Source: Marisa cornuarietis (taxonomy: Eukaryota; Mollusca; Gastropoda; Architaenioglossa; Ampullariidae). From it: a stretch of DNA of 64,000 nt. The stretch is from the NCBI GenBank assembly GCA_004794655.1, contig SMMW01000001.1, positions 18,166,501 through 18,230,500 on the forward strand, given 5' to 3'. The translations under genes and the position numbers were made by a program. The stretch's first letter is position 1. Each line of letters starts with the position of its first letter. Shown here one piece after another: positions 1-11,275 of the stretch. The notes under the pieces are model-generated. The model was not told the DNA's origin. It did not search any database and saw only the letters and a list, made by a program, of their open reading frames with translations.

Positions 1-26
1 ACATTTGATGTATCGTCACAACTCAT
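1..26 (-). CDS. 5' end of a chemoreceptor-like GPCR (CR0), cut by window edge
   Basis: Only the start codon and the first codons (M-S-C-D-D-T-S-N) are inside the window; the rest lies to the left. These 26 bases are identical to the start of CR1 at 7537-7562, and the homology continues upstream: both flanks carry a similar CCTAAAGTCTTT-type stretch followed by a TG repeat. This supports a further tandem copy of the array rather than chance. Nothing more of the protein can be judged. Confidence 0.7.
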
Positions 27-321
27 CTCCCTAGTTCTTATGGCAGACGGTGTTGTCGTCGTTCAGAAGACCGATAACATAAATAGTTTTCCTACAGAAA
101 TATTAAACTAGAAATGGAGAACTCTTTATTATTTCAATTTTGCTTCCCATTATCCGAAATAATAAGGTTCCCTAAAGTCTTTATATCGTTTTTAACTGTG
201 TGTATGGGATGTAGTAGAGGGGGGGTATATGTGAGCTCGTCTGTGTTTCTGTATGTGCGTGAAATTATGGATGCGGAATGCGTGTGTTTTTTCTGTGTGC
301 ATGGCTGTATTTGTGTCTGTA

Positions 322-322
322 T

Positions 323-394
<72 letters not shown>
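322..394. repeat. Compound microsatellite (TA)n(TG)n(AG)n
   Basis: About 10 TA, 17 TG and 9 AG units in a row, roughly 300 bp upstream of the CR0 start codon. Similar TG tracts precede most genes of the array. Confidence 0.95.
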
Positions 395-1214
395 CTGTTG
401 AGGCACGTACATTTACATCCATTTTCTTCATGCAGATTTGTCTATGAAAAAAATACAGGAAAATAGACTTTTGGATGGAAATAATGATCATAAACAGGAA
501 ATGAAACAGGAAAGTAACTAGAAAGTTATATACGTGCGTGCCAGTTTGTGTTGGTTTGGATGTTACAAAATATGTAAGAGTAAGCGATACAGACAATTTA
601 GGAAATAATTTTTTTCTTTCAGCATTATTTTAATATACAAAAGTATATTTACATCCACATCTGTGCAACGTGATATATGAGAGAGGAAAATTTAAAAGTA
701 TAGAATCTGGTTTTCAGAATTTGGAGTCAAAATATTCGCATATTTAGGTAAGGTGAAATAAAACAAAGGAAGAAGAAAAATAGGCGTGTGCACACATATA
801 TATATATATATCTATGGGGGAACGTCAGCTTTTGTAAATGTTCTCTGATGTTGGGATCCGATAGAAATCCAGAGGGTAAGCAGCTGAGAAGCTTAAGTAC
901 ACACAAGGTATCAAACATCAGGAAGGACTATTTTCACACAGTGCGTATATATTTACATCCACGAGCTTCGTCGATCATAAAGAAAGAATCTACTAGACAC
1001 ATGTACAGGTAAAGGGGAAGGACACAATAAAGGTAAGAATTAGGTAAATGTACACCTGCGTACGCGTCTATGTAAGCATTTGGAGAAAAAATTTAATTTT
1101 AATAGCCGTATAGTTTAGGACTGATAATCACCACCATCATCATCGTCGTCTTCGTCGTCGTCATGATAATCACCATCATAGGAAAAGGAGGAAAAGAAGA
1201 AATAATTTTGTAAC

Positions 1215-1418
1215 TCATTTTTCATACTTTGCAGGAAATTCATTACGCTCACACAAACACAACAGTCGTGTGTTTAGAGACACGGGAGGCATAAAGAACG
1301 CATAGAAACAGACCGAAAATAGCAGCAAACAGATAAAAGACATGTTAACAACCATAACTATATAAATATTTGGTTGGAGACCCGTTCTTTGCGAATACTG
1401 CACGCTACTCACTGGCAA
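1215..1418 (-). pseudogene. Most diverged copy of the second membrane-protein-like ORF family
   Basis: The minus strand encodes a hydrophobic stretch (I-Y-I-V-M-V-V-N then F-I-C-L-L-L-F-S-V-C-F-Y-A-F-F) that lines up with the minus-strand translation at about 29.92-30.25 kb, including shared flanking DNA (acacaaacacaa, then an aacaaccataa-type stretch). The latter is in turn related to copies at 8.4-8.7 and 22.0-22.3 kb. It is short, isolated and lacks the upstream half seen in the other copies, so it is read as a decayed fragment. It could instead be conserved non-coding DNA from the tandem unit. Confidence 0.3.
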
Positions 1419-1886
1419 TGGCGTTCCGTACTTTAAAGAAAAAACGAAGTTTTATTTCTGTGCACCAGCATTTATAACATTAGCATCATCATCATTGTCG
1501 TCAAGAAGCGATGTGAGACCAATAAGACCCCATCGTCGGTACCACAATTCTTTATAGTCTGCAGTGATGTGAGGCCATGTCCATGACATCGCCACTGCCC
1601 TTGGCGACTCGGAGCATCTGATGTAAAGTCGCGATGTAGAGGCATCGTCCTGGGGTGATTCCACTCCGGCAGGTACAGCAGTGCACTCAGGTCAACTCTG
1701 CTGCTCTTCACTGCTAACCGTTTATAAAAAGGACGCAGCTCGTTTCAGGTGATGCTGCCTTTCTTTCTAGTCGTGTGTGAGGGCTAAGCATTGATCTTAG
1801 TCCCAGGGGTGGATTCTTTCGGCTTGTATCAACTAACAGTTCGGAAACCAAGTGAACTGTGGAGCTACAACTGACAGAAAGTAGCC

Positions 1887-1906
1887 TATGTATGTATGTA
1901 TGTATG

Positions 1907-1936
<30 letters not shown>
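1887..1936. repeat. (TATG)n microsatellite
   Basis: About 12 perfect TATG units. Confidence 0.95.
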
Positions 1937-1937
<1 letters not shown>

Positions 1938-2439
1938 CAGAGCTAACCCTTTCAAACCGGTAAAGCGAACGGACACTATTCTCAATCCCATTGCTACAAT
2001 CATGGATTTTATTACCGAGTGCATTATTGTAGCGGGAGTACTTGTTTAGGCCAGCGTGTAGCACTGACGGTGTGTGTGTATGTATATATTGTATCGTGTA
2101 CCGCTGACAGTGTGTGTGTGTGTGTGTGTATATATATTGTGGCGTTAGATTGTTCAAGGGAAAAAACTCTTAAAACTTTAAAGAAACTCATGAAAGAGTT
2201 ACATCCCCTACATTGTAATATTGTATGAAAATGACGAGAAAGAAGCAGCATTCATGTGTTATTGTCAGTTTTCAGACGAGATTGGTATAAAACACGTCAC
2301 CCATCTTACATTTGCGTATATATATAATATAAAGGAAATAAAGAGGCCCATAATACTATGTCACCTGAAATCTTGAAACTGATGTAAAAATTAATCAGTT
2401 ACAATGCGCTATTTACCTACGCTGAGTAAGAATGAAAGA

Positions 2440-2578
2440 GAACACACACACACACACTTAGACGCTGGGCGCACACACACACACACACATACACACACAC
2501 TCAGACGCTGGGCGCGCGGAAACACACACACACACTCACTCACTCAGACACTGCGTGCACACACACACACACACACTG
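2440..2578. repeat. (CA)n interleaved with a TCAGACGCTGGGCGC-type unit
   Basis: Three to four CA runs are separated by copies of an approximately 15-base unit (tagacgctgggcgc, cagacgctgggcgc, cagacactgcgtgc), making a compound minisatellite of about 140 bp. Confidence 0.85.
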
Positions 2579-3893
2579 CTAGAAACCACAGTCTCGCTCT
2601 CAGTCCTTTCTCGCTGAGTAAATAGTGACTGCCATGAAGTAGCACTTATCAAAATATACTAGAAAGTCTGACCAGTGTTAACTATAAACATGTGAAATGT
2701 ACAAAGTCTGTCAAAGGCAGTGTGATGTGTCCAGTAAGTTGGTGGGTGTCTGTGTGTTTGTCACCCATCGCTTGCAGTATTCACCGCTGGCAACATGCAA
2801 AAAAAAAAAAAAGACGAGTGTGTAAGCCTGTTCTGCCAGTACAAGCAGCCTGTCCACAACCTGTCCTATGCAATACCTCCATGTGGCGTTAGATGGAAAA
2901 TTGACACCGCAAGGCTCTAGGCGAAACTTGCATGGGTTTGGAGAAGACTTGACCCCCATGTCCACTGGTGTATAAAATTTAATATGCCCTGGTGACCACA
3001 AACCAAACCCTAAGGTGTCATATACTTCTCCTACCTCCTGGAAGGGCCGAGGGTTTTTTTTTTTTTTTTTTTGGTAATCGGGGACCCACCTCGGGGTTCG
3101 GGTCGTGGGCACCATGGTTGGCAAATTTCTCTACGAGGACAACTCAGACAAGAAAACCAAAGCTAAAGACAGATGTGCTTGGCCAGCCTCCGCAGTAAAA
3201 CGCACTTCTATTTAATGAACAACAATCACTCTGTCAGGCATGAAGTTTAGGTGCGTACATACGTGTGTATGGACAGAATGAAGAGAGTGGGAGCTGAAGC
3301 AAGCAGTAGTCGGTGGAGTTCCCTTTTGGGAGTATATGGCTAAGTGAGCGCTGGCTACTTGTTGATTGAATGAAAGATGCTAGGTGAATAGTTGATCAGT
3401 TGCATCCCTTGGTGAGTGAGTCTGTGCGAATGCAAGAAGTTAAAGAGGGAAATTAGAACATTGCAAGACACTTCTCGGAACGATGTCTGTGCAGACGGAC
3501 AGCACCGACACGACTTCAGCTTCTCCAACCTCAGCTTTAATTTTCTTCGAGACAAGAGGACAAGACTTGGCAGAAAGAACGCTTGGGTTAGAGAATCTTG
3601 ATGTAAGGGGTGAGTCAGTGACAAGGGACTGTCAGGACTGCCAGGTGTCGCCATGGAAATCAAAGGACTACGCAATTAGAACTTGAACTACCTGTAAAAG
3701 GTAGACGTTTGACGTTGATCTTAAAGAAAATGAGAACTTCTGCTGTGTTCGCATGTATTCTAAACACCGGAGTCGGGAGCTACTTCACATCAAGAAGGTG
3801 TTCATTCGGTGTATGGAAGAGCTAACAGTGGTTTAAAAGAGCATTGTAATATTGAAAGTACCAATAGGACATCTAGTCCAAAGACACCCTCTA

Positions 3894-3933
<40 letters not shown>
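3894..3933. repeat. (GAT)n microsatellite
   Basis: About 13 perfect trinucleotide units. Confidence 0.95.
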
Positions 3934-4002
3934 TCCATTTGTAATGCGCAGGTATCCATTCGGAAGATGAGCCGCAGCCTTCTTTAATATATATATATGT
4001 TA

Positions 4003-4410
4003 CCTGTTACTTGGTGCCTTTTAGTGTTTTCTACCTTTGTTTTCTGTTTGTCGTCAGTATTGTTGTTAATCCTTCCGCCCCTAGTGTTCTATCCATTTAG
4101 TCGTTTTTGTTGTTGTTGTTTGTTTAGTTTGATTTCGCACTATTGGGGGAAAGGGAGGGGGGAGGAAACCGGAGTACCCGGAGAAAACCCCCGCCGCCCA
4201 GCCCTGCGAACAGGTGTCACATACAGAGAGTGTCCCGAGACGAGATCTGAACCCTGAGCCGCTCACTGTAGTGGTGACAAGCGAGTGTTTTAACCACTAC
4301 ACTACCGGGGGGCCCTCCATTTAGTCCATGTCTCTTCCTTGTTTTAAGCGCAAAGAGCATGCTCTCTATGAGTGTAAATATGCGCTATACAAATCTTCAT
4401 TATTATTATT
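4003..4410 (+). mobile_element. SINE with ATT-repeat tail, interrupted by a second SINE
   Basis: The outer halves (4003-4102 and 4316-4410) match a continuous element at 46718-46894: both start CCTGTTACTTGGTGCC and end in a segment with GCGCTATA-type sequence followed by ATTATTATT. A 'gcgctatataaat...attatt' 3' end is typical of several metazoan SINE/LINE partners, including molluscan ones. The middle is a separate insertion at 4103-4315. Confidence 0.7.
4103..4315 (-). mobile_element. tRNA-derived SINE inserted into another SINE, with 11-bp TSD
   Basis: It is flanked by exact direct repeats TCCATTTAGTC at 4092-4102 and 4316-4326. Read on the minus strand it begins with a tRNA-like head (GTAGTGTAGTGGTTAA as box A region, GGGTTCAGATCTC as box B region), continues through a CTCCGGGTACTCCGGTTTCC block found in many invertebrate SINEs, and ends in AAC repeats. 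The related outer element at 46.7 kb has an uninterrupted target, which confirms the insertion. Confidence 0.85.
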
Positions 4411-6071
4411 GCATATGTAGTTGCATGTTTCCTTTGCTCAATAAATATTTTTTGTTGTAGTTTAAGTCACACGTCATTACGATTGTGTTTGGGGAAGAGC
4501 AGGGTGGGGGATCGTGAACCTTGTAGTAGATATTGTAAGCAACTGACATGTAATTATTATAGATATTGTTTCCCTGCAAGAATATTAAAATCTGTTCAAA
4601 ACACTTTTTGTGTTTTAATTCACTCATATTTTGATTTTGTGGGATTCAAAAACATTGCAGATTTATGTAAAACGAAGGAGAAAACAGAAACCGAAAGCAT
4701 TTTAAGCTTACTGTAAAAAAAATTAATATTAGGAGGAAAACAAAAGAAAAAAATTCCAACGCTACTGGGGGATTCTCCACAGCACCACAACCTTATACAG
4801 GGGGTATTCATGGCTATGCGGGCACAAACTAATATGTTGAGTATCGTAGAAACTTTATTTTAATTTAAACGAGTCAAATCCAGACATTTGAAAAACCGTT
4901 TAATTGTCTAAATGTATTTTATTATTTAAGGCAAAGAAACCATCTCAGACATGAGTAATATGTCCTCACTAAACAGAAAGACAGAATTGATTTTTTTGCG
5001 CCAACATATAGTAAGATCAAAACAGGCCACGTTTGAGCTACTTGCTTTAATAGCTTGACGATCATGTGAAACAATAACAATATTCTTATGATCGATAAAG
5101 GGCAATGTTCAGTGACAATTTTTAGAAAATACCCGTTTGATTAAAAACATTAAAAAATAAGCATTTTTCGAGGCAATTGTAATTTTACCGTCAGACTTAT
5201 GGAGAGTTTCTCAGCTTTGTACATTTTTGTTAATATTTTAGTTTTATAACCCACGGCAAATTATTGTCGAGGTCACCACAAATTGGTCTTTAATTTAGAA
5301 GATTAATTAGCAAGAAATTAGTCGTGAAATGGATTATCGTGAGCTCTTTGGTAAGATCCAGAGATATGAAGTATAAGAGCATTCCTCATCAGGAAAAAGA
5401 AACAAAGTCCTTATTATGTCAATCAAAGTAAAGTCGTTAAGGGCAGCTAATTCACTGCCTACTTCAACACATGTTACCTCTCATAGAGTTTACCATTTAT
5501 CTCTTAACTCCCGACCATAAGAAAAGTCTGTAAAGGTTCAAACCTAACCTACCACAAGCTTAAACGTCTTCATAACATCCAACACACATTTGTGCACGGG
5601 ATAGCAGAATATAAACTATTACAAAAATGAGTTGCTGAAAGCGACAACTATTTTTTGATTTATCTAAATTCGAACTTCGAGCATGAAAGAAAGGCACATT
5701 TTGTCAGAGCCTAGGCTTCCTGCTACTGAGTCTTTAGGAAAAAATCAAACTTTTTTGACATGACATAATGGTGTCTTGCTTATTCTCGTCGAAAACGCAG
5801 GTAAAAACTGTGACATTTAAAGATGTAAACATGGTAGAGTTATCCTCAGAGGTATGAAACAAGTTAATCAAGAAACTGGTATAAACTTTGCAAAATGTTT
5901 TAAACATTTGAACACATTGTGATTTAGATATTACGTTATAATGTCAAAGTTCATCGTGTGAGTAATCAAAAATATAAAATTAGTACCCAGCGGCATGTGC
6001 CTGGAAGAACCGTTCATGGTAGAAAAAATATCGTGTTGTTGATATACTTGTCATGGTACTGACACAAAAAA

Positions 6072-7562
6072 TTAGGAAGCCTTTGCACTCCTATGATACA
6101 CACAAAGAGTCCGTAGCTCGTGACGAAACCGTGAAGACATTGCTGCGTAGACTAAGAAGTTGACTGACATGTTTAGTTTAAAAAGAAGGGTATAAAACGA
6201 ATGTACTACCAGAAACAAATTGTTATAACAACCACCTGATCGAAACTCGGGGACTGCGAGTCGCACCAGCGCCAAGGTTATACTCGGAGCTGCGCACAGG
6301 AGGTAGATGATCGACATCGCAGTCAGCATCTTCATCAACATTCCCTGTCCCTTCAGGTACGAGCTGCATGAAAAACAAACGAGATAAGGCAGATGACTAT
6401 AAGACCAGACAAATGAAAGATATATTAAGACATAGATATCTGCTTTTATACATAAACAAAAAGACGTGTTAAGACATGAATACAAAACGAAATGGGTAGC
6501 AAATTGTACACTCAAAGTATAAATAGTTGTATTCATTCATGTTTGTTAATTGACTACACGTGGCTTGATAGTTTTTAAGCCATGGCGGGCCATAAAAGAG
6601 CCTAAATCTTTTCAGTTTAAATTTTATATTTATATTTTGTTTAAGTCTTCTTAACATACATTTCAATATTGATCAAATATGCGATTCCCACGGCTTTTAG
6701 ATAATGGGGAATGATATTTTACAATGAAATAAGACATTTGTGGCCTGAAAAAAATGAAAAATTTAGACAAACCGCTTCTGTCTTCTACAAATGTTACCTG
6801 TCCTTACCTGGCTGAGGACTGTCTCCAGGACATGGCGCTACGCAACTTTACAACAGTGATGGCTGTCGCTAGAAATACAATAATGAAAGTAAAGAAAGAA
6901 ACAACAGATAAAACTAAATTTTCGATTATGCTAAAAATAGGATGGCTTAAGTATAATTCACTTGTGGTAAGACTGATTATATCTGCTCCAGTGGTTGTAT
7001 CATTTACGACTGTCATCTTTTCCTTTACAGTGTACACGGAGCATAAAAGCTGTATGACGATGAAAGTCACTAAAATAATGATGGCCATCGTCTTGGTGCT
7101 GATGAGTGTCGCGGATTTCAATGGAAACATGACACACACGCACCGCTCTACGGCGATGATCATCGTCACACAACCAGACGAATGTCTAAAACTACAACTA
7201 AAACTTAAACCATGTTTCAAAAAAAAGGATCTCCAAAAACCGTTTTGATCGGGACCCATAAAACAGTCCACCGACATTATGAAAGTTGTCATAAGGAACA
7301 TTATGTCCACAAAGGCGAGGTAGAAGAGACAGAGGTTCATCCGATCTCGCAGTCCTTGACGATAGAAGACGATCATAGTCAGGATGTTTGCCGGAGCTCC
7401 GATTATGCAGAAAGAGCAAGCAAAGCCACACGTTGCTATGTCCTCGACACTTTTCACTGTCTGATAACTTACTAATTGATTACAATTACTTGACTGTTTA
7501 AAATCAGAGTAGTTCGTCAGTGTTATTGATACAGTTACATTTGATGTATCGTCACAACTCAT
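6072..7562 (-). CDS. Chemosensory-receptor-like class A GPCR, CR1 (2 exons)
   Basis: Exon 1 is 7562-6808 and exon 2 is 6363-6072. The donor is CCAG/GTAAGG and the acceptor TTTTTCATGCAG/C; the phase-2 join gives 348 aa. The start is placed at the M of M-S-C-D-D because all paralogs begin there; an in-frame M nine codons upstream (7589) is possible. TM1 carries the family P-A-N motif, TM2 ends A-F-V-D, TM3 ends E-R-C-V-C-V-M-F-P (a DRY variant), TM6 has C-A-A-P and TM7 has N-F-L-V-Y in place of NPxxY. Extracellular loop 2 has D-T-T-T-G and S-E-L-Y. Unlike its paralogs it has Y-A-A-M rather than Y-V-K-M after TM7 and a short C-tail. Expected to sit in the plasma membrane and signal through G proteins; ligand unknown. 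Confidence 0.87.
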
Positions 7563-7681
7563 CTCGGTAACTCTTAATAAAGACGACATTTTAAGTGCAT
7601 AACTCGTTAATATTGGTGTTTGGTTCCATTTGCGTTCAAGGTTTCCTAAAGTCTTTTATATCTTTAAAATGAGGTCAGTGT

Positions 7682-7688
7682 ATGTGTG

Positions 7689-7719
<31 letters not shown>

Positions 7720-7730
7720 CTGTGTGTGTG
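7682..7730. repeat. (TG)n microsatellite upstream of CR1
   Basis: About 24 TG units with a few interruptions, 120 bp upstream of the CR1 start. Confidence 0.9.
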
Positions 7731-8280
7731 TACGCTCGCTACCTTGTGTTCGTGAGTAGTTGTATGCATGTGTATGTGTATTTCTGTGTGTGCGCGGGTG
7801 TTTATGAGCTGGTCCAAGTCTTTAGGCAATTATGTGGGTGGAAAAAATACAAAGAAATAGAATTCTAAGTGAATATAATTGATGATCTTTACTTACTGAG
7901 ATATGAGTGTGGAAACTAAAAGTCTAGTATTTGGAGTCACAATGTTTGCTTGTTGAAGGAAAAGGAATAAAACAAGACAGCAATAGTTAAGAGTAGGTAA
8001 GTTTACAATTATATATATATATATGTGTGTGTGTTTGCTTGTGTAAATGTACTCTATTCACGAGATCGGACAGAAATGGAGATAATAAGCATCACGGAAA
8101 TTTCAGTATGCAGAACGCCCCAATAATCAGTAACGACTATTTTCACACTGCAACTGTATTTACATGCACAAACTTTAAAAATAGCAAAGAAAGAAAAAGA
8201 GTTGACATATTTCAAGATGAAAAGGTTGAAAATAAATGTCCAAAACATTTCAATGTTTGTATAAATAAGAGAGATAAACG

Positions 8281-8281
<1 letters not shown>

Positions 8282-8328
<47 letters not shown>
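8282..8328. repeat. (TG)n microsatellite
   Basis: About 23 perfect units. The paralogous position in duplication copy B (21811-21877) is longer and interrupted by one TATG. Confidence 0.95.
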
Positions 8329-8331
<3 letters not shown>

Positions 8332-8439
8332 GAACAGCATTTTGTAAAAGCGACTTTTGGGAAATGATGTAATAAATAATTAATATTGGCTTAGGAGGAG
8401 GAGGAGGAGAAAAAAGAACAAAAAGAAGTGAGAATTTAA

Positions 8440-8760
8440 AGCGTGTTTTCCGACCGTGCAAGGGACTCAGTGCACAAGCAAAGGCAAACGCTCGTGTCAA
8501 TATAGACACATAAATCACAAAGCGCACATACAGACAGACCAAGTCCATAAACACAAGGTAGAAAAAAGAGAATCAGGTTCACAAAGCAGGCCACAGTAAG
8601 ACATCGTCAAGACTGTATCAGTCAGGGTTGACATCATGGCGAGACCTACAAAGGTAAGTTTCCAGATGTCTAATGTGTTGATCGATGCGATGGACAAACA
8701 ACAGCAAAGAATAAGCGTATCAAGATTATCCAGATAATCACACTAATTTATAGCTCTTTA
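8440..8760 (-). pseudogene. Second membrane-protein-like ORF family, copy A (frameshifted)
   Basis: On the minus strand a hydrophobic reading frame runs through S-I-A-S-I-N-T-L-D-I-W-K, then F-V-G-L-A-M-M-S-T-L-T-D-T-V-L-T-M and on to C-G-L-L-C-E-P. After one extra base in a T run (near 8560) the frame of copy B continues in another phase (V-S-I-L-T-R-A-F-A-F-A-C-A-L-S-P-L-H). The approximately 250 bp around this ORF are almost identical between copies A and B, while neighbouring DNA is clearly more diverged. The L-T-R-A...A-L-S-P-L-H end loosely resembles the TM3/loop-2 region of gastropod chemoreceptors. Read as a decayed exon; function not assignable. Confidence 0.4.
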
Positions 8761-9416
8761 TTAGAAATATATACACATAAAATACATAGCAATTTTCGAA
8801 ATAATTTGAAAAATACTTAAAAAATAATATGCACTTATTAAACATGTATTTTTATCAGTAGGGAATAATGGGTAACCTAATTCTTTAAAGTGGCGTGTGT
8901 GAGTAAGCAAAAAAAAAAGGAGAAATGTATCTGTAAATCTACCAGGTGATATACATACAGACACAAATAAATATACATACATAATACAAACATAAAGATC
9001 TGCACAGATATACATCCGGACCAAGTGCAAGAGCACCAACTCTGCAAAGTGTCCCATAGTCCTACAAACTCATGGTTTTTACCAGCACCAAACCTGATAT
9101 TTCTGTCACGGTCACACACACGCACACCAAGCTTGTTACATTTGTTTAGAAAGTTTCCACTTATTTATAATTCTATCTATTCAGTTTTCTACACGGTCAC
9201 AGCGTTTAAACTCGTATATATATTGTTAAACATTACCATATCTCACTTTAACATATGTTTTACTTTCTTCGACCGAACAACAAAGACAGGAATCGAAACC
9301 CTGTGTATACTTGAGAACACCCCAACCAGCTGAGTCATCCATGCTGTCCTTTGAGCCTTCATTGTTTTCAGGATCTGACAAATACTAGCGATTTCTAAAA
9401 TTCTAGTGTTCCTCTT

Positions 9417-9799
9417 GAATCCCAGACACTTAATCCCCAGACACTTAGTCACCGACACTTAATCCCCGACACTTAATCCCCTAGACATTTAATCCCCAGA
9501 CACTTAATCCCCAGACACTTAATCCCCGACACTTAATCCCCTAGACATTTAATCCCCAGACACTTAATCCTCAAAATGAAATTTCAACTCAAGAAATTAT
9601 GAAGTGAATGAAAAATTTAATTCAAATTCAAATAATTATTTTCATGTAAACATCAAAATAAGTTTGACAATTAAAATAATACTTAACTTCAACAATTATA
9701 ACATTGGGGGCATTTTTGAGGATTAAGTGTCTGGGGATTAAATGTCTAGGGGATAAAGTGTCGGGGATTATGTGTCTGGGGATTAAGTGTCCGGTCACC
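9417..9799. mobile_element. Fold-back (hairpin) element with minisatellite arms, 9-bp TSD
   Basis: The left arm (9417-9572) is a tandem array of a 12-16 base unit, CACTTAATCCCC(AGA). The right arm (about 9716-9799) is the same array in inverted orientation (GGGGATTAAGTGTC). A 140-bp AT-rich centre lies between. Exact 9-base repeats GTTCCTCTT flank it at 9408-9416 and 9800-9808. No coding capacity. The matching place in duplication copy B (near 23145) lacks it. Best read as a non-autonomous fold-back or MITE-like DNA element; the family is unknown to me. Confidence 0.65.
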
Positions 9800-9964
9800 G
9801 TTCCTCTTCTTTGTTTTGCACACGAATAACAACCACCAGATATGTACATTATGCTCGAATACTTATTGTGTGAAGATAATCAAATGTAATAACACACACA
9901 TTGTAACTTAGGAAGGCTTTTGTAATTAGCAGGAACTATAAAAAGTGCATTTTAAGTGGTTTAT

Positions 9965-10205
9965 CGACATAGCCTGGTTGTAACGGTAGCCACTGCGAAG
10001 AAGAATAATTCGAGCGAAGGTGGTAGGGGAATTGGTTTTTACGCCGAACCAGCAACAAAGGCAATATTACGGCAAGTCAGCCACCCTGTAAATAAATGCC
10101 ACGTGCAGAAAGACACGAGTTGAACTCAGGACAGCCAACGTGAAATACAGTTGTGATAACTGGTGACAGGCGATAACAGTTGTGTCACAGGACCGCCCGA
10201 TAACT
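9965..10205 (-). mobile_element. tRNA-derived SINE (copy A)
   Basis: The reverse strand starts with GGCGGTCCTGTGACACAACTG, reaches a box-B-like GAGTTCAACTC, and ends with a TTTTACGCC-type block. The equivalent in the other duplication copy is at 23235-23460, so the insertion predates the segmental duplication. Confidence 0.6.
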
Positions 10206-10554
10206 CCAACGAGTTGCTGTCATTGTGAAATAGTATTGTGAAAAATCCCTTACTTTCCAGAGCACGATACGTTTCTGTAATTGCGTTTCAAAAATCACTA
10301 CATAAACCATATATATATATATATCTCTCTTTTACCAGCTTATCGCACGAATTGATGCAAAATAAACACCTGAAACATGGAACTGCCTTAACTAAACGCT
10401 TTTCCACCCACGGCGTCAATTGTCGGCTGTAGTCGTAGTCAGACACTAGTCCACTTTCGCCACTAATTCCTACACGTGAGAGTAAATGATTTAAAAATAG
10501 GTAATTTCGTCTTCTAGGGTAAAAACAGGCTTTAAAAATCTGATATTTAAAATG

Positions 10555-10905
10555 TGACGATGTACCGTACCGTAGAGACTGAAAACGAACTGCTGCACCC
10601 AATACATAGAATTTCTTTAAAACACATCGCTCAGCTTCATTTTAATGCTTCAGGCCTGTGTTTTAGACGCAATTGTGAATTGTCAAAATAAATTTTATTA
10701 TGCTCAACAAAATTCAAACCGGTAACCATTTAGAATACCAGTAGTTTTTATTAAATCCAAACTTGTCATTTCCCATGACTTTTTCTTTAAATACTATTCT
10801 GGCGTTTGTGACCATTTTACAAGGACAGGCACACAACTATTCATAAAATTAAATGAAAATAGCATAAAAAGATCTCGAAGGCGTTAAACTGGTGTTTTGG
10901 AGAAA
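10555..10905. repeat. Receptor-intron-like sequence downstream of CR2 exon 2
   Basis: The block TAGAGACTGAAAACGAACTG onwards to AGATCTCGAAGG resembles the CR2 intron at about 11985-12290 (same order: TAGAGACTGAAAACGAATTG, later CATTTCTGACAG, GGCACACA). A matching block lies downstream of CR3 (23885-24110 versus intron 24715-24905). It looks like the remnant of a neighbouring tandem gene copy that lost its exons. Confidence 0.6.
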
Positions 10906-11275
10906 AGCATCGTGTTATCACCTTAATTCACAGTTATCGCGAGAGTTGCACTTGCTAATGTAGAGTTTCCTCTTTGCAAAGTGCAGGTGAGAATTACAAG
11001 TTCAAGTGTTTGTATCTAGTGAACGATTAGTATCTTGTAATCACCAACCTCCGACATATAAAAGCAAGTTTAGACACGTGTTACCACTCAATTCTCACAT
11101 TGCTTAGGCCATCCCACTATATTATCTCAAAGTTCTACGAACATTAAATTCTTTTCAACTCACTTTTGATTTAGTTTTTTGGTACCTATAAGGTATAATG
11201 GAGACATGATCAGATAATCTGAAACACTTAAACATGTATGTGTCTCATAAAACTGTGTAAAAATTTATGACTAAG

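Larger units (their letters stand above)
27..6071. other. Intergenic DNA between CR0 and CR1
   Basis: No intact gene seen. It holds microsatellites, a degraded copy of the upstream unit also seen at about 8.0-8.3 kb (roughly 780-1000 matches it), a decayed membrane-protein-like ORF (1215-1418), a possible dispersed repeat at 1441-1735 and a nested SINE pair at 4003-4410. The stretch 4411-6071 is plain AT-rich sequence in which I see nothing beyond the 3' flank of CR1. Confidence 0.5.
7563..11275. other. Intergenic DNA between CR1 and CR2
   Basis: No intact gene. It contains TG repeats, a decayed membrane-protein-like ORF (8440-8760), a fold-back element (9417-9799), a tRNA-derived SINE (9965-10205) and intron-like sequence of the receptor genes (10555-10905). 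From about 8134 onward it belongs to the segmental duplication shared with 21.68-27.48 kb. Confidence 0.6.

Noticed and set aside
114..596. ORFs across the TA/TG/AG repeat near the left edge
   Set aside because: Produced by microsatellite translation (CV, HT, IY runs).
2711..3124. 137-aa minus-strand ORF
   Set aside because: Crosses two homopolymer runs (poly-A and poly-T) and shows no domain; may be part of a dispersed repeat but not a supportable gene.
3894..3933. GAT/CAT/CAG trinucleotide repeats as coding polyglutamine or polyhistidine tracts
   Set aside because: None lies in a supported exon.
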